Shown: piece by piece, positions 46,292 through 58,641 of the stretch
Layout: each line of letters opens with the position of its first letter
How positions within the stretch are numbered: position 1 is the first letter of the stretch
DNA from: Drosophila persimilis
Lineage: Eukaryota; Arthropoda; Insecta; Diptera; Drosophilidae
DNA: 64,000 bases
Assembly: GCF_003286085.1 (NCBI RefSeq)
Contig: NW_020825348.1
Location: 496,001 to 560,000 of the forward strand
Direction of reading: 5' to 3'
The notes under the pieces: model-generated
Databases searched by the model: none
Told to the model about the DNA's origin: nothing
What the model saw: the letters and a program-made list of their open reading frames with translations, nothing else
Program-made: the position numbers and the translations under genes

Positions 46292-46653
46292 TAAAATTTG
46301 GTGACCCCGACGTGATCTCTGAGTTGCAGTGTCAATTAATAAGCATTCGCGATCGACATTCGTTAGCCTTAACAAATTTTCGGCGGTTAAGCACAATTCG
46401 GTGCTAAAACATACTTACATACACCTGCATACACGCATTGCTGGCTATTAATTTCTCTGTCGCGACAATTCGGTCAGTGCAGTGCAGCGAACTCACTAAT
46501 ACACACAAACGGAGTACAAAGCGGAATCGGACAGCTCGCACAGCCGCACAGGTAAAGGCATTAGCTGTAATCCCTTTGCTTTCGGTTCCCACGTTTATAC
46601 GTATACAGGGTGTCTTTTTCGGTCGTGCTGAGTGACTCTTTTAAAACCTCAAC

Positions 46654-47385
46654 ATGGCAGCACCTGAGCCTACCAATGTCGCGAACGCAGCAATGCCGAG
46701 TGATGTAGATTTCTACAAGCACAAGGCCGAGTCCATCGCGCGGTAACTAAAGGCCATGGATCGCTTTCTCACCAAGGAAGAGCTTGCCGAGTTAGATGAG
46801 GCAGAACTTCAAGCTCGCTTAGAGCAAATCGAGCGAATGAATGCGGATTTCGATGCCGCTCAAACGAGCCTTGAAAGGCTGGATTTCCTGCAGTTAGCCC
46901 ATGATGCCCGGCTGGACTTTTCGAATGTTTATGTCAAGGTTAGGTCCAGGCTGCCGCGGGAGTTGATGGCTGCTCGCACGGTAAATGTTGCCAAATCAAC
47001 GGCTCGACATACTCTCGAGGGGAATTCGTCGTTGTTCGCCTATAATAGTATAGGCCGTTCTCGAATGCCCGAGTTGCAGCTTCCGCGATTCGGTGGGAAC
47101 TACATAGATTGGCCAGAATTCCACTCGATGTTCTCGACAATGGTGCACAAAGACCATCGTATACCAATCATCGAAAAATTCCAATATCTTCGTGGATGTC
47201 AAGATGGTGCTGCGCTGGATACGATTCGTTCCTTGGAGCTTTCTGAGGAGAAAGCTATCGGCTTGCGCGCTCTCAGCGACAAAATCAATTCGCACTTGCG
47301 TGCACTTCAGACCTTGGCGACCCCGAAGGAGATTTCCGATGGGTTGCTGATCTTCATCATAGGCACGAAATTGGACCACGTATAA
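46654..47385 (+). pseudogene. Truncated BEL gag, unit 4, early stop
   Basis: ATG 46654, then TAA 46744-46746 (CGGTAA for CGCCAA) after 30 codons. The frame is open again from ATG 46756 to the junction at 47379/47380, giving a possible 209-aa product. Confidence 0.85.
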
Positions 47386-47389
47386 GGAA

Positions 47390-48544
47390 ATGACTAACAC
47401 CTTAGCGAAGGATATAATAAAGGAATATCTATGCACCAAAAGGAGCGCATTATATTTCCATAACGAAATAGATTTTCCTCCATTCCAAAAAGCCTATTTA
47501 GAAATCATTAATTCTAACAATATAACCAAAACTATTAAATCAAGCACGAAACTCCTAGATATTCAGAATTACGCTGAATTTAAAGAAACCATATTTAAGA
47601 ATCATAAAGGCTTACTCCATCCAGGGATAGAGAAAACCGTCAATTGGTTTAGGGGAAAATACTATTACCCGGATTATCAAAAACTAATCCAAAACATCAT
47701 AAACGAATGTCCTACTTGTAATATTGCCAAAACAGAGCATAGAAATACGAAGTTGGCATTCGAAACTACACCGGAAATATTGAACATCAGAGAGAAATAC
47801 GTCATGGATTTCTATATGGTTGGTAACCAACAGTTCCTATCATGTATTGACGTATACTCGAAGTTTGCCACTCTTGTAGAAGTAAAAAGTCGTGACTGGT
47901 TAGAAGCAAAAAGAGCCATCATGAAAGTTTTTAACGAGATGGGCAAACCAATTGAAATCAAAGCCGATAAAGATTCAGCTTTTATGTGCACAGCATTGCA
48001 AGCATGGCTGAATGCGGAAAACGTCAAAATAGAGATCACTTCCAGCAAAAATGGAATATCTGACGTAGAAAGATTTCATAAAACAGTAAATGAAAAATTA
48101 AGAATAATATCTAGCGAGGATAACCCAGAAGATAGATTCACGAAGTTTGAATTAATTCTTTATACTTATAATCATAAAACCAAACATAATACCACAAATA
48201 GGACACCAGCTGATATATTCATTTATGCAGGCTCACCTGATTATGACACCCAACTAAATAAAGTGAATAAAATCACTCAATTAAATAAAAACCGCATAGA
48301 GTATGAAGTAGATACCCGCTATAAACTATCACCTCTAGTTAAGTTTAAGGTAACAAATCCTTTCAAAAGGACGGGCGAAATTAGACAGGTAGACGAAAAA
48401 CATTATGAAGAAAAGAATAGGGGTAGGAAAATAACTTATTATAAATCAAAATTCAAGAAAAAGAAGAAATCTAATACAAGCAAATATAATAATTCCAGAG
48501 AAACCGAGGAAGTTAATGGAATCGGCGAACTTCAACACAATTAA
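47390..48544 (+). CDS. Errantivirus integrase, intact 384-aa frame, unit 4
   Basis: All zinc-binding and catalytic residues are kept (positions as in the 41412 copy). It has Ala-to-Thr at residue 48 (NITKTIK), shared by all units to the right, and lacks the Leu change of unit 2. Confidence 0.87.
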   Translation: MTNTLAKDIIKEYLCTKRSALYFHNEIDFPPFQKAYLEIINSNNITKTIKSSTKLLDIQNYAEFKETIFKNHKGLLHPGIEKTVNWFRGKYYYPDYQKLIQNIINECPTCNIAKTEHRNTKLAFETTPEILNIREKYVMDFYMVGNQQFLSCIDVYSKFATLVEVKSRDWLEAKRAIMKVFNEMGKPIEIKADKDSAFMCTALQAWLNAENVKIEITSSKNGISDVERFHKTVNEKLRIISSEDNPEDRFTKFELILYTYNHKTKHNTTNRTPADIFIYAGSPDYDTQLNKVNKITQLNKNRIEYEVDTRYKLSPLVKFKVTNPFKRTGEIRQVDEKHYEEKNRGRKITYYKSKFKKKKKSNTSKYNNSRETEEVNGIGELQHN

Positions 48545-48976
48545 AATCCTCATCTTCCTCATAAATACCATCGTAATGGCACAGGGCCAAAACATAGAAA
48601 TAAATCCTATAAAATCCCAAAACGGATATATGATATTCAAAACTGAATCGATTAACATACCTATCAATTACGAATACCATTATCTAACTGTTAATGTAAC
48701 TAAAACCGAAGAACTATACCAAAATTTGTTAATGCAAGCCACTAAATTCCAGGACATAATCCAAATAAAATATCTAGTAGACAAATTGCAAAGAGAAATG
48801 GACGGGCTAAAAATAACCAAAAGAAATAAAAGAGGCCTAATCAATATAGTAGGAACAGCCTACAAATAACTCTTTGGAACACTAGATCAGGAAGATAAAG
48901 TCGATTTGGAACAAAAAATAGAAAATTTTGCCAGCCATAGCATTCAAATGAATGAGCTAAATTTGGTAATAGATGC
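48516..48976 (+). pseudogene. Errantivirus env N-terminal part, unit 4, nonsense
   Basis: Same 117-codon form as unit 2 with TAA 48867-48869; MDG for MNG shortly before the RNKR site. Confidence 0.85.
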
Positions 48977-49309
48977 TGTTCGGAGCAGAACCCAGCCGAT
49001 TAGCTGCTTGCCAAATAGCACCTAATTCTTGGCCCTCAGCCGCTTATTTTGTTTGTTACTTATGTCTATGTCACTCATTTGTTTGTTAAAGCTTTGCGCT
49101 TGCTTGCCCTGCTAAACGCTCTCTGCCAGCTCGCTCTTCGCTATCTCCGCTTTGCGTCTGCCTACCGACGTCGGCCGAGCGAAGCTGCGCTTAGCGATCG
49201 GAGCGGCAATGTAAAGGGCAGGCAAGCCACACTTGCAATTTGGATGTCACGCATTAAAGAACATATCGTAATTTTATTTCTATTGGGGATAAAAAACATT
49301 ATCTCCACA
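48977..49309 (+). repeat. BEL family 2 LTR 5, short form
   Basis: About 333 bp; exact tRNA-Trp primer site at 49317-49334. Confidence 0.88.
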
Positions 49310-49671
49310 TAAAATTTGGTGACCCCGACGTGATCTCTGAGTTGCAGTGTCAATTAATAATCATTCGCGATCGACATTCGTTAGCCTTAACAAATTTTCG
49401 GCGGTTAAGCACAATTCGGTGCTAAAACATACTTACATACACCTACATACACGCATTGCTGGCTATTAATTTCTCTGTCGCGACAATTCGGTCAGTGCAG
49501 TGCAGCGAACTCACTAATACACACAAACGGAGTACAAAGCGGAATCGGACAGCTCGCACAGCCGCACAGGTAAAGGCATTAGCTGTAATCCCTTTGCTTT
49601 CGGTTCCCACGTTTATACGTATACAGGGTGTCTTTTTCGGTCGTGCTGAGTGACTCTTTTAAAACCTCAAC

Positions 49672-50403
49672 ATGGCAGCACCTGAGCCTACCAATGTCGC
49701 GAACGCAGCAATGCCGAGTGATGTAGATTTCTACAAGCACAAGGCCGAGTCCATCGCGCGCCAACTAAAGGCCATGGATCGCTTTCTCACCAAGGAAGAG
49801 CTTGCCGAGTTAGATGAGGCAGAACTTCAAGCTCGCTTAGAGCAAATCGAGCGAATGAATGCGGATTTCGATGCCGCTCAAACGAGCCTTGAAAGGCTGG
49901 ATTTCCTGCAGTTAGCCCATGATGCCCGGCTGGACTTTTCGAATGTTTATGTCAAGGTTAGGTCCAGGCTGCCGCGGGAGTTGATGGCTGCTCGCACGGT
50001 AAATGTTGCCAAATCAACGGCTCGACATACTCTCGAGGGGAATTCGTCGTTGTTCGCCTATAAAAGTATAGGCCGTTCTCGAATGCCCGAGTTGCAGCTT
50101 CCGCGATTCGGTGGGAACTACATAGATTGGCCAGAATTCCACTCGATGTTCTCGACAATGGTGCACAAAGACCATCGTATACCAATCATCGAAAAATTCC
50201 AATATCTTCGTGGATGTCAAGATGGTGCTGCGCTGGATACGATTCGTTCCTTGGAGCTTTCTGAGGAGAAAGCTATCGGCTTGCGCGCTCTCAGCGACAA
50301 AATCAATTCGCACTTGCGTGCACTTCAGACCTTGGCGACCCCGAAGGAGATTTCCGATGGGTTGCTGATCTTCATCATAGGCACGAAATTGGACCACGTA
50401 TAA
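49672..50403 (+). CDS. Truncated BEL gag (243 aa), unit 5
   Basis: Intact short frame; private Asn-to-Lys (AYKSIG). Junction to errantivirus DNA at 50397/50398. Confidence 0.82.
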   Translation: MAAPEPTNVANAAMPSDVDFYKHKAESIARQLKAMDRFLTKEELAELDEAELQARLEQIERMNADFDAAQTSLERLDFLQLAHDARLDFSNVYVKVRSRLPRELMAARTVNVAKSTARHTLEGNSSLFAYKSIGRSRMPELQLPRFGGNYIDWPEFHSMFSTMVHKDHRIPIIEKFQYLRGCQDGAALDTIRSLELSEEKAIGLRALSDKINSHLRALQTLATPKEISDGLLIFIIGTKLDHV

Positions 50404-50407
50404 GGAA

Positions 50408-52661
50408 ATGACTAACACCTTAGCGAAGGATATAATAAAGGAATATCTATGCACCAAAAGGAGCGCATTATATTTCCATAACGAAATAGATTTTCCTCCA
50501 TTCCAAAAAGCCTATTTAGAAATCATTAATTCTAACAATATAACCAAAACTATTAAATCAAGCACGAAACTCCTAGATATTCAGAATTACGCTGAATTTA
50601 AAGAAACCATATTTAAGAATCATAAAGGCTTACTCCATCCAGGGATAGAGAAAACCGTCAATTGGTTTAGGGGAAAATACTATTACCCGGATTATCAAAA
50701 ACTAATCCAAAACATCATAAACGAATGTCCTACTTGTAATATTGCCAAAACAGAGCATAGAAATACGAAGTTGGCATTCGAAACTACACCGGAAATATTG
50801 AACATCAGAGAGAAATACGTCATGGATTTCTATATGGTTGGTAACCTATCATGTATTGACGTATACTCGAAGTTTGCCACTCTTGTAGAAGTAACGAGGG
50901 GGAACGTTGTGAGTTGCTTCGGAGACCGCAACTCTACGGTTATACCCGATACTAAGTCAGTATGGCTCTCCTCCAGCAGGCGGCGTCTAATATTAAACGA
51001 CACGACAAAGAGTGCGTGCGAGAGAGACAGAAAATCAGTCTGAGCGTGACGTCGGGCGCTGCGTAGCCAATGCAAATTGATTTGTTCCTTTTGGCTACAA
51101 AAATTATCTGATCTGATCCAGATTCAGCAATCTGATAGATATGGTCGTTATCTATGATTCTGCGTTTTTAGTTTTCTCAAATCTGCAATATTGTGGATGC
51201 AACAGATTTTCGTCCTTTGTGGGGGCGGAAGGGGGTATGGCGAAATTTTGAGATAAACGTTTTATAGTGAGATCTAACAGGAGTACGGACACTAAATTTG
51301 GTTACTCTAGCTTTAATAGTCTCTGAGATTTGTGAATATCCCCAGATTTGCATCCTTTGCGGGGGCGGAAGGGGGTGTGGCGAAATTTTGAAACAAACTC
51401 GTCTCGGTCCGATATATTAGGAGTGTGGATACCAAATTTGGTTGCACTAGCTTTTATAGTCTCTGAGATCTAGGCGCTAATGTTTTACTCTAAGCAAAGC
51501 CGCCTATGCTACGTGTGTGTTAGAGAGAGACAGGGCGAGAAAAAATGAAATTGTTTTCTTGATGCTGGCTATAATAATAATACGATCCAATTCAGATTCC
51601 GCAGTCTAAAAGATATGGTCATTCTCTACGATTCTGCGTTTTTGGTTTTCTCGTATCTTTAAAATTGTGGATGCCACAGATTTTCGCCCTTTGTGGGGGC
51701 GGAAGTGGGCGGGGCAAAGTTTTGAAATATTTTTGTAGCAGTGACATATCACAGAAGTCTGGATCCAAAACATCGTTGCTCTAGCTCTTATAGTCTTTGA
51801 GCATTAGGCGCTGAAGGGGACGGACAGACGGACAGACGGACGGACGGACAGACAGACAGGGCTCAATCGACTCGGCTATTGATGCTGATCAAGAATATAT
51901 ATACTTTATAGGGTCGGAAACGATTCCTTCTGGACGTTACACACATCCACTTTTACCACAAATCTAATATACCCCAATACTCATTTTGAGTATCGGGTAT
52001 AAAAAGTCGTGACTGGTTAGAAGCAAAAAGAGCCATCATGAAAGTTTTTAACGAGATGGGCAAACCAATTGAAATCAAAGCCGATAAAGATTCAGCTTTT
52101 ATGTGCACAGCATTGCAAGCATGGCTGAATGCGGAAAAAGTCAAAATAGAGATCACTTCCAGCAAAAATGGAATATCTGACGTAGAAAGATTTCATAAAA
52201 CAGTAAATGAAAAATTAAGAATAATATCTAGCGAGGATAACCCAGAAGATAGATTCACGAAGTTTGAATTAATTCTTTATACTTATAATCATAAAACCAA
52301 ACATAATACCACAAATAGGACACCAGCTGATATATTCATTTATGCAGGCTCACCTGATTATGACACCCAACTAAATAAAGTGAATAAAATCACTCAATTA
52401 AATAAAAACCGCATAGAGTATGAAGTAGATACCCGCTATAAACTATCACCTCTAGTTAAGTTTAAGGTAACAAATCCTTTCAAAAGGACGGGCGAAATTA
52501 GACAGGTAGACGAAAAACATTATGAAGAAAAGAATAGGGGTAGGAAAATAACTTATTATAAATCAAAATTCAAGAAAAAGAAGAAATCTAATACAAGCAA
52601 ATATAATAATTCCAGAGAAACCGAGGAAGTTAATGGAATCGGCGAACTTCAACACAATTAA
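50408..52661 (+). pseudogene. Errantivirus integrase interrupted by DINE-1, unit 5
   Basis: The N-terminal part runs to VEV at about 50892. DINE-1 separates it from the rest (open again 52038-52661). The first catalytic Asp is upstream of the insert, the other two downstream. A 9-bp in-frame deletion removes three residues (QQF) just before SCIDVYSK, and Asn211 is Lys (AEKVKIE). Both changes are seen only in the two units with DINE-1. Confidence 0.9.
50893..52000 (+). mobile_element. DINE-1/INE-1 Helentron-type element, 1108 bp, unit 5
   Basis: Runs from AACGAGGGGGAACGTTGTGA to GAGTATCGGGTAT, inserted in the AAAAA run of integrase (GAAGT / AAAAAGTCG). It contains three GGGGGCGGAAG(G/T)GGG blocks (51226, 51363, 51694), a GACGGACA-type tract (51818-51856) and the conserved TCGGAAACGATTCC / GGACGTTACACAC end. 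It has no coding capacity, consistent with a non-autonomous Helentron. Confidence 0.88.
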
Positions 52662-53093
52662 AATCCTCATCTTCCTCATAAATACCATCGTAATGGCACG
52701 GGGCCAAAACATAGAAATAAATCATATAAAATCCCAAAACGGATATATGATATTCAAAACTGAATCGATTAACATACCTATCAATTACGAATACCATTAT
52801 CTAACTGTTAATGTAACTAAAACCGAAGAACTATACCAAAATTTGTTAATGCAAGCCACTAAATTCCAGGACATAATCCAAATAAAATATCTAGTAGACA
52901 AATTGCAAAGAGAAATGGACGGGCTAAAAATAACCAAAAGAAATAAAAGAGGCCTAATCAATATAGTAGGAACAGCCTACAAATAATTCTTTGGAACACT
53001 AGATCAGGAAGATAAAGTCGATTTGGAACAAAAAATAGAAAATTTTGCCAGCCATAGCATTCAAATGAATGAGCTAAATTTGGTAATAGATGC
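52633..53093 (+). pseudogene. Errantivirus env N-terminal part, unit 5, nonsense
   Basis: 117-codon frame ending TAA 52984-52986, with ARGQN and INHIK substitutions that define the env subtype of units 5-7. Confidence 0.85.
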
Positions 53094-53426
53094 TGTTCGG
53101 AGCAGAACCCAGCCGATTAGCTGCTTGCCAAATAGCACCTAATTCTTGGCCCTCAGCCGCTTATTTTGTTTGTTACTTATGTCTATGTCACTCATTTGTT
53201 TGTTAAAGCTTTGCGCTTGCTTGCCCTGCTAAACGCTCTCTGCCAGCTCGCTCTTCGCTATCTCCGCTTTGCGTCTGCCTACCGACGTCGGCCGAGCGAA
53301 GCTGCGCTTAGCGATCGGAGCGGCAATGTAAAGGGCAGGCAAGCCACACTTGCAATTTGGATGTCACGCATTAAAGAACATATCGTAATTTTATTTCTAT
53401 TGGGGATAAAAAACCTTATCTCCACA
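53094..53426 (+). repeat. BEL family 2 LTR 6, short form
   Basis: About 333 bp; AACCTTATC for AACATTATC near the end; exact primer site at 53434-53451. Confidence 0.88.
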
Positions 53427-53788
53427 TAAAATTTGGTGACCCCGACGTGATCTCTGAGTTGCAGTGTCAATTAATAATCATTCGCGATCGACATTCGTTA
53501 GCCTTAACAAATTTTCGGCGGTTAAGAACAATTCGGTGCTAAAACATACTTACATACACCTACATACACGCATTGCTGGCTATTAATTTCTCTGTCGCGA
53601 CAATTCGGTCAGTGCAGTGCAGCGAACTCACTAATACACACAAACGGAGTACAAAGCGGAATCGGACAGCTCGCACAGCCGCACAGGTAAAGGCATTAGC
53701 TGTAATCCCTTTGCTTTCGGTTCCCACGTTTATACGTATACAGGGTGTCTTTTTCGGTCGTGCTGAGTGACTCTTTTAAAACCTCAAC

Positions 53789-54520
53789 ATGGCAGCACCT
53801 GAGCCTACCAATGTCGCGAACGCAGCAATGCCGAGTGATGTAGATTTCTACAAGCACAAGGCCGAGTCCATCGCGTGCCAACTAAAGGCCATGGATCGCT
53901 TTCTCACCAAGGAAGAGCTTGCCGAGTTAGATGAGGCAGAACTTCAAGCTCGCTTAGAGCAAATCGAGCGAATGAATGCGGATTTCGATGCCGCTCAAAC
54001 GAGCCTTGAAAGGCTGGATTTCCTGCAGTTAGCCCATGATGCCCGGCTGGACTTTTCGAATGTTTATGTCAAGGTTAGGTCCAGGCTGCCGCGGGAGTTG
54101 ATGGCTGCTCGCACGGTAAATGTTGCCAAATCAACGGCTCGACATACTCTCGAGGGGAATTCGTCGTTGTTCGCCTATAATAGTATAGGCCGTTCTCGAA
54201 TGCCCGAGTTGCAGCTTCCGCGATTCGGTGGGAACTACATAGATTGGCCAGAATTCCACTCGATGTTCTCGACAATGGTGCACAAAGACCATCGTATACC
54301 AATCATCGAAAAATTCCAATATCTTCGTGGATGTCAAGATGGTGCTGCGCTGGATACGATTCGTTCCTTGGAGCTTTCTGAGGAGAAAGATATCGGCTTG
54401 CACGCTCTCAGCGACAAAATCAATTCGCACTTGCGTGCACTTCAGACCTTGGCGACCCCGAAGGAGATTTCCGATGGGTTGCTGATCTTCATCATAGGCA
54501 CGAAATTGGACCACGTATAA
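53789..54520 (+). CDS. Truncated BEL gag (243 aa), unit 6
   Basis: Open frame with Arg-to-Cys (IACQLK) and Arg-to-His (GLHALS), shared with the next units, and private Ala-to-Asp (EEKDIG). Confidence 0.82.
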   Translation: MAAPEPTNVANAAMPSDVDFYKHKAESIACQLKAMDRFLTKEELAELDEAELQARLEQIERMNADFDAAQTSLERLDFLQLAHDARLDFSNVYVKVRSRLPRELMAARTVNVAKSTARHTLEGNSSLFAYNSIGRSRMPELQLPRFGGNYIDWPEFHSMFSTMVHKDHRIPIIEKFQYLRGCQDGAALDTIRSLELSEEKDIGLHALSDKINSHLRALQTLATPKEISDGLLIFIIGTKLDHV

Positions 54521-54524
54521 GGAA

Positions 54525-56778
54525 ATGACTAACACCTTAGCGAAGGATATAATAAAGGAATATCTATGCACCAAAAGGAGCGCATTATATTTCCATAACG
54601 AAATAGATTTTCCTCCATTCCAAAAAGCCTATTTAGAAATAATTAATTCTAACAATATAACCAAAACTATTAAATCAAGCACGAAACTCCTAGATATTCA
54701 GAATTACGCTGAATTTAAAGAAACCATATTTAAGAATCATAAAGGCTTACTCCATCCAGGGATAGAGAAAACCGTCAATTGGTTTAGGGGAAAATACTAT
54801 TACCCGGATTATCAAAAACTAATCCAAAACATCATAAACGAATGTCCTACTTGTAATATTGCCAAAACAGAGCATAGAAATACGAAGTTGGCATTCGAAA
54901 CTACACCGGAAATATTGAACATCAGAGAGAAATACGTCATGGATTTCTATATGGTTGGTAACCTATCATGTATTGACGTATACTCGAAGTTTGCCACTCT
55001 TGTAGAAGTAACGAGGGGGAACGTTGTGAGTTGCTTCGGAGACCGCAACTCTACGGTTATACCCGATACTAAGTCAGTATGGCTCTCCTCCAGCAGGCGG
55101 CGTCTAATATTAAACGACACGACAAAGAGTGCGTGCGAGAGAGACAGAAAATCAGTCTGAGCGTGACGTCGGGCGCTGCGTAGCCAATGCAAATTGATTT
55201 GTTCCTTTTGGCTACAAAAATTATCTGATCTGATCCAGATTCAGCAATCTGATAGATATGGTCGTTATCTATGATTCTGCGTTTTTAGTTTTCTCAAATC
55301 TGCAATATTGTGGATGCAACAGATTTTCGTCCTTTGTGGGGGCGGAAGGGGGTATGGCGAAATTTTGAGATAAACGTTTTATAGTGAGATCTAACAGGAG
55401 TACGGACACTAAATTTGGTTACTCTAGCTTTAATAGTCTCTGAGATTTGTGAATATCCCCAGATTTGCATCCTTTGCGGGGGCGGAAGGGGGTGTGGCGA
55501 AATTTTGAAACAAACTCGTCTCGGTCCGATATATTAGGAGTGTGGATACCAAATTTGGTTGCACTAGCTTTTATAGTCTCTGAGATCTAGGCGCTAATGT
55601 TTTACTCTAAGCAAAGCCGCCTATGCTACGTGTGTGTTAGAGAGAGACAGGGCGAGAAAAAATGAAATTGTTTTCTTGATGCTGGCTATAATAATAATAC
55701 GATCCAATTCAGATTCCGCAGTCTAAAAGATATGGTCATTCTCTACGATTCTGCGTTTTTGGTTTTCTCGTATCTTTAAAATTGTGGATGCCACAGATTT
55801 TCGCCCTTTGTGGGGGCGGAAGTGGGCGGGGCAAAGTTTTGAAATATTTTTGTAGCAGTGACATATCACAGAAGTCTGGATCCAAAACATCGTTGCTCTA
55901 GCTCTTATAGTCTTTGAGCATTAGGCGCTGAAGGGGACGGACAGACGGACAGACGGACGGACGGACAGACAGACAGGGCTCAATCGACTCGGCTATTGAT
56001 GCTGATCAAGAATATATATACTTTATAGGGTCGGAAACGATTCCTTCTGGACGTTACACACATCCACTTTTACCACAAATCTAATATACCCCAATACTCA
56101 TTTTGAGTATCGGGTATAAAAAGTCGTGACTGGTTAGAAGCAAAAAGAGCCATCATGAAAGTTTTTAACGAGATGGGCAAACCAATTGAAATCAAAGCCG
56201 ATAAAGATTCAGCTTTTATGTGTACAGCATTGCAAGCATGGCTGAATGCGGAAAAAGTCAAAATAGAGATCACTTCCAGCAAAAATGGAATATCTGACGT
56301 AGAAAGATTTCATAAAACAGTAAATGAAAAATTAAGAATAATATCTAGCGAGGATAACCCAGAAGATAGATTCACGAAGTTTGAATTAATTCTTTATACT
56401 TATAATCATAAAACCAAACATAATACCACAAATAGGACACCAGCTGATATATTCATTTATGCAGGCTCACCTGATTATGACACCCAACTAAATAAAGTGA
56501 ATAAAATCACTCAATTAAATAAAAACCGCATAGAGTATGAAGTAGATACCCGCTATAAACTATCACCTCTAGTTAAGTTTAAGGTAACAAATCCTTTCAA
56601 AAGGACGGGCGAAATTAGACAGGTAGACGAAAAACATTATGAAGAAAAGAATAGGGGTAGGAAAATAACTTATTATAAATCAAAATTCAAGAAAAAGAAG
56701 AAATCTAATACAAGCAAATATAATAATTCCAGAGAAACCGAGGAAGTTAATGGAATCGGCGAACTTCAACACAATTAA
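54525..56778 (+). pseudogene. Errantivirus integrase interrupted by DINE-1, unit 6
   Basis: Same as unit 5: QQF deletion, DINE-1 at the identical base, Lys211. The two units differ by only a few bases over 4.1 kb. Confidence 0.9.
55010..56117 (+). mobile_element. DINE-1/INE-1 element, 1108 bp, unit 6
   Basis: Copy of 50893-52000 exactly one 4,117-bp period away, same length and same insertion site; a duplicate made with the unit, not a second insertion. Confidence 0.9.
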
Positions 56779-57210
56779 AATCCTCATCTTCCTCATAAAT
56801 ACCATCGTAATGGCACGGGGCCAAAACATAGAAATAAATCATATAAAATCCCAAAACGGATATATGATATTCAAAACTGAATCGATTAACATACCTATCA
56901 ATTACGAATACCATTATCTAACTGTTAATGTAACTAAAACCGAAGAACTATACCAAAATTTGTTAATGCAAGCCACTAAATTCCAGGACATAATCCAAAT
57001 AAAATATCTAGTAGACAAATTGCAAAGAGAAATGGACGGGCTAAAAATAACCAAAAGAAATAAAAGAGGCCTAATCAATATAGTAGGAACAGCCTACAAA
57101 TAATTCTTTGGAACACTAGATCAGGAAGATAAAGTCGATTTGGAACAAAAAATAGAAAATTTTGCCAGCCATAGCATTCAAATGAATGAGCTAAATTTGG
57201 TAATAGATGC
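56750..57210 (+). pseudogene. Errantivirus env N-terminal part, unit 6, nonsense
   Basis: 117 codons, TAA 57101-57103; same subtype as unit 5. Confidence 0.85.
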
Positions 57211-57543
57211 TGTTCGGAGCAGAACCCAGCCGATTAGCTGCTTGCCAAATAGCACCTAATTCTTGGCCCTCAGCCGCTTATTTTGTTTGTTACTTATGTC
57301 TATGTCACTCATTTGTTTGTTAAAGCTTTGCGCTTGCTTGCCCTGCTAAACGCTCTCTGCCAGCTCGCTCTTCGCTATCTCCGCTTTGCGTCTGCCTACC
57401 GACGTCGGCCGAGCGAAGCTGCGCTTAGCGATCGGAGCGGCAATGTAAAGGGCAGGCAAGCCACACTTGCAATTTGGATGTCACGCATTAAAGAACATAT
57501 CGTAATTTTATTTCTATTGGGGATAAAAAACCTTATCTCCACA
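57211..57543 (+). repeat. BEL family 2 LTR 7, short form
   Basis: About 333 bp; exact primer site at 57551-57568. Confidence 0.88.
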
Positions 57544-57905
57544 TAAAATTTGGTGACCCCGACGTGATCTCTGAGTTGCAGTGTCAATTAATAATCATTC
57601 GCGATCGACATTCGTTAGCCTTAACAAATTTTCGGCGGTTAAGCACAATTCGGTGCTAAAACATACTTACATACACCTACATACACGCATTGCTGGCTAT
57701 TAATTTCTCTGTCGCGACAATTCGGTCAGTGCAGTGCAGCGAACTCACTAATACACACAAACGGAGTACAAAGCGGAATCGGACAGCTCGCACAGCCGCA
57801 CAGGTAAAGGCATTAGCTGTAATCCCTTTGCTTTCGGTTCCCACGTTTATACGTATACAGGGTGTCTTTTTCGGTCGTGCTGAGTGACTCTTTTAAAACC
57901 TCAAC

Positions 57906-58637
57906 ATGGCAGCACCTGAGCCTACCAATGTCGCGAACGCAGCAATGCCGAGTGATGTAGATTTCTACAAGCACAAGGCCGAGTCCATCGCGTGCCAACT
58001 AAAGGCCATGGATCGCTTTCTCACCAAGGAAGAGCTTGCCGAGTTAGATGAGGCAGAACTTCAAGCTCGCTTAGAGCAAATCGAGCGAATGAATGCGGAT
58101 TTCGATGCCGCTCAAACGAGCCTTGAAAGGCTGGATTTCCTGCAGTTAGCCCATGATGCCCGGCTGGACTTTTCGAATGTTTATGTCAAGGTTAGGTCCA
58201 GGCTGCCGCGGGAGTTGATGGCTGCTCGCACGGTAAATGTTGCCAAATCAACGGCTCGACATACTCTCGAGGGGAATTCGTCGTTGTTCGCCTATAATAG
58301 TATAGGCCGTTCTCGAATGCCCGAGTTGCAGCTTCCGCGATTCGGTGGGAACTACATAGATTGGCCAGAATTCCACTCGATGTTCTCGACAATGGTGCAC
58401 AAAGACCATCGTATACCAATCATCGAAAAATTCCAATATCTTCGTGGATGTCAAGATGGTGCTGCGCTGGATACGATTCGTTCCTTGGAGCTTTCTGAGG
58501 AGAAAGCTATCGGCTTGCACGCTCTCAGCGACAAAATCAATTCGCACTTGCGTGCACTTCAGACCTTGGCGACCCCGAAGGAGATTTCCGATGGGTTGCT
58601 GATCTTCATCATAGGCACGAAATTGGACCACGTATAA
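57906..58637 (+). CDS. Truncated BEL gag (243 aa), unit 7
   Basis: Open; IACQLK and GLHALS as in unit 6 but without its Asp change. Junction at 58631/58632. Confidence 0.82.
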   Translation: MAAPEPTNVANAAMPSDVDFYKHKAESIACQLKAMDRFLTKEELAELDEAELQARLEQIERMNADFDAAQTSLERLDFLQLAHDARLDFSNVYVKVRSRLPRELMAARTVNVAKSTARHTLEGNSSLFAYNSIGRSRMPELQLPRFGGNYIDWPEFHSMFSTMVHKDHRIPIIEKFQYLRGCQDGAALDTIRSLELSEEKAIGLHALSDKINSHLRALQTLATPKEISDGLLIFIIGTKLDHV

Positions 58638-58641
58638 GGAA

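Noticed and set aside
51810-51860. GACGGACAGACGG tract as an independent microsatellite or CRISPR-like array
   Set aside because: It is a fixed internal part of DINE-1, seen in the same place in all copies; there are no spacers.
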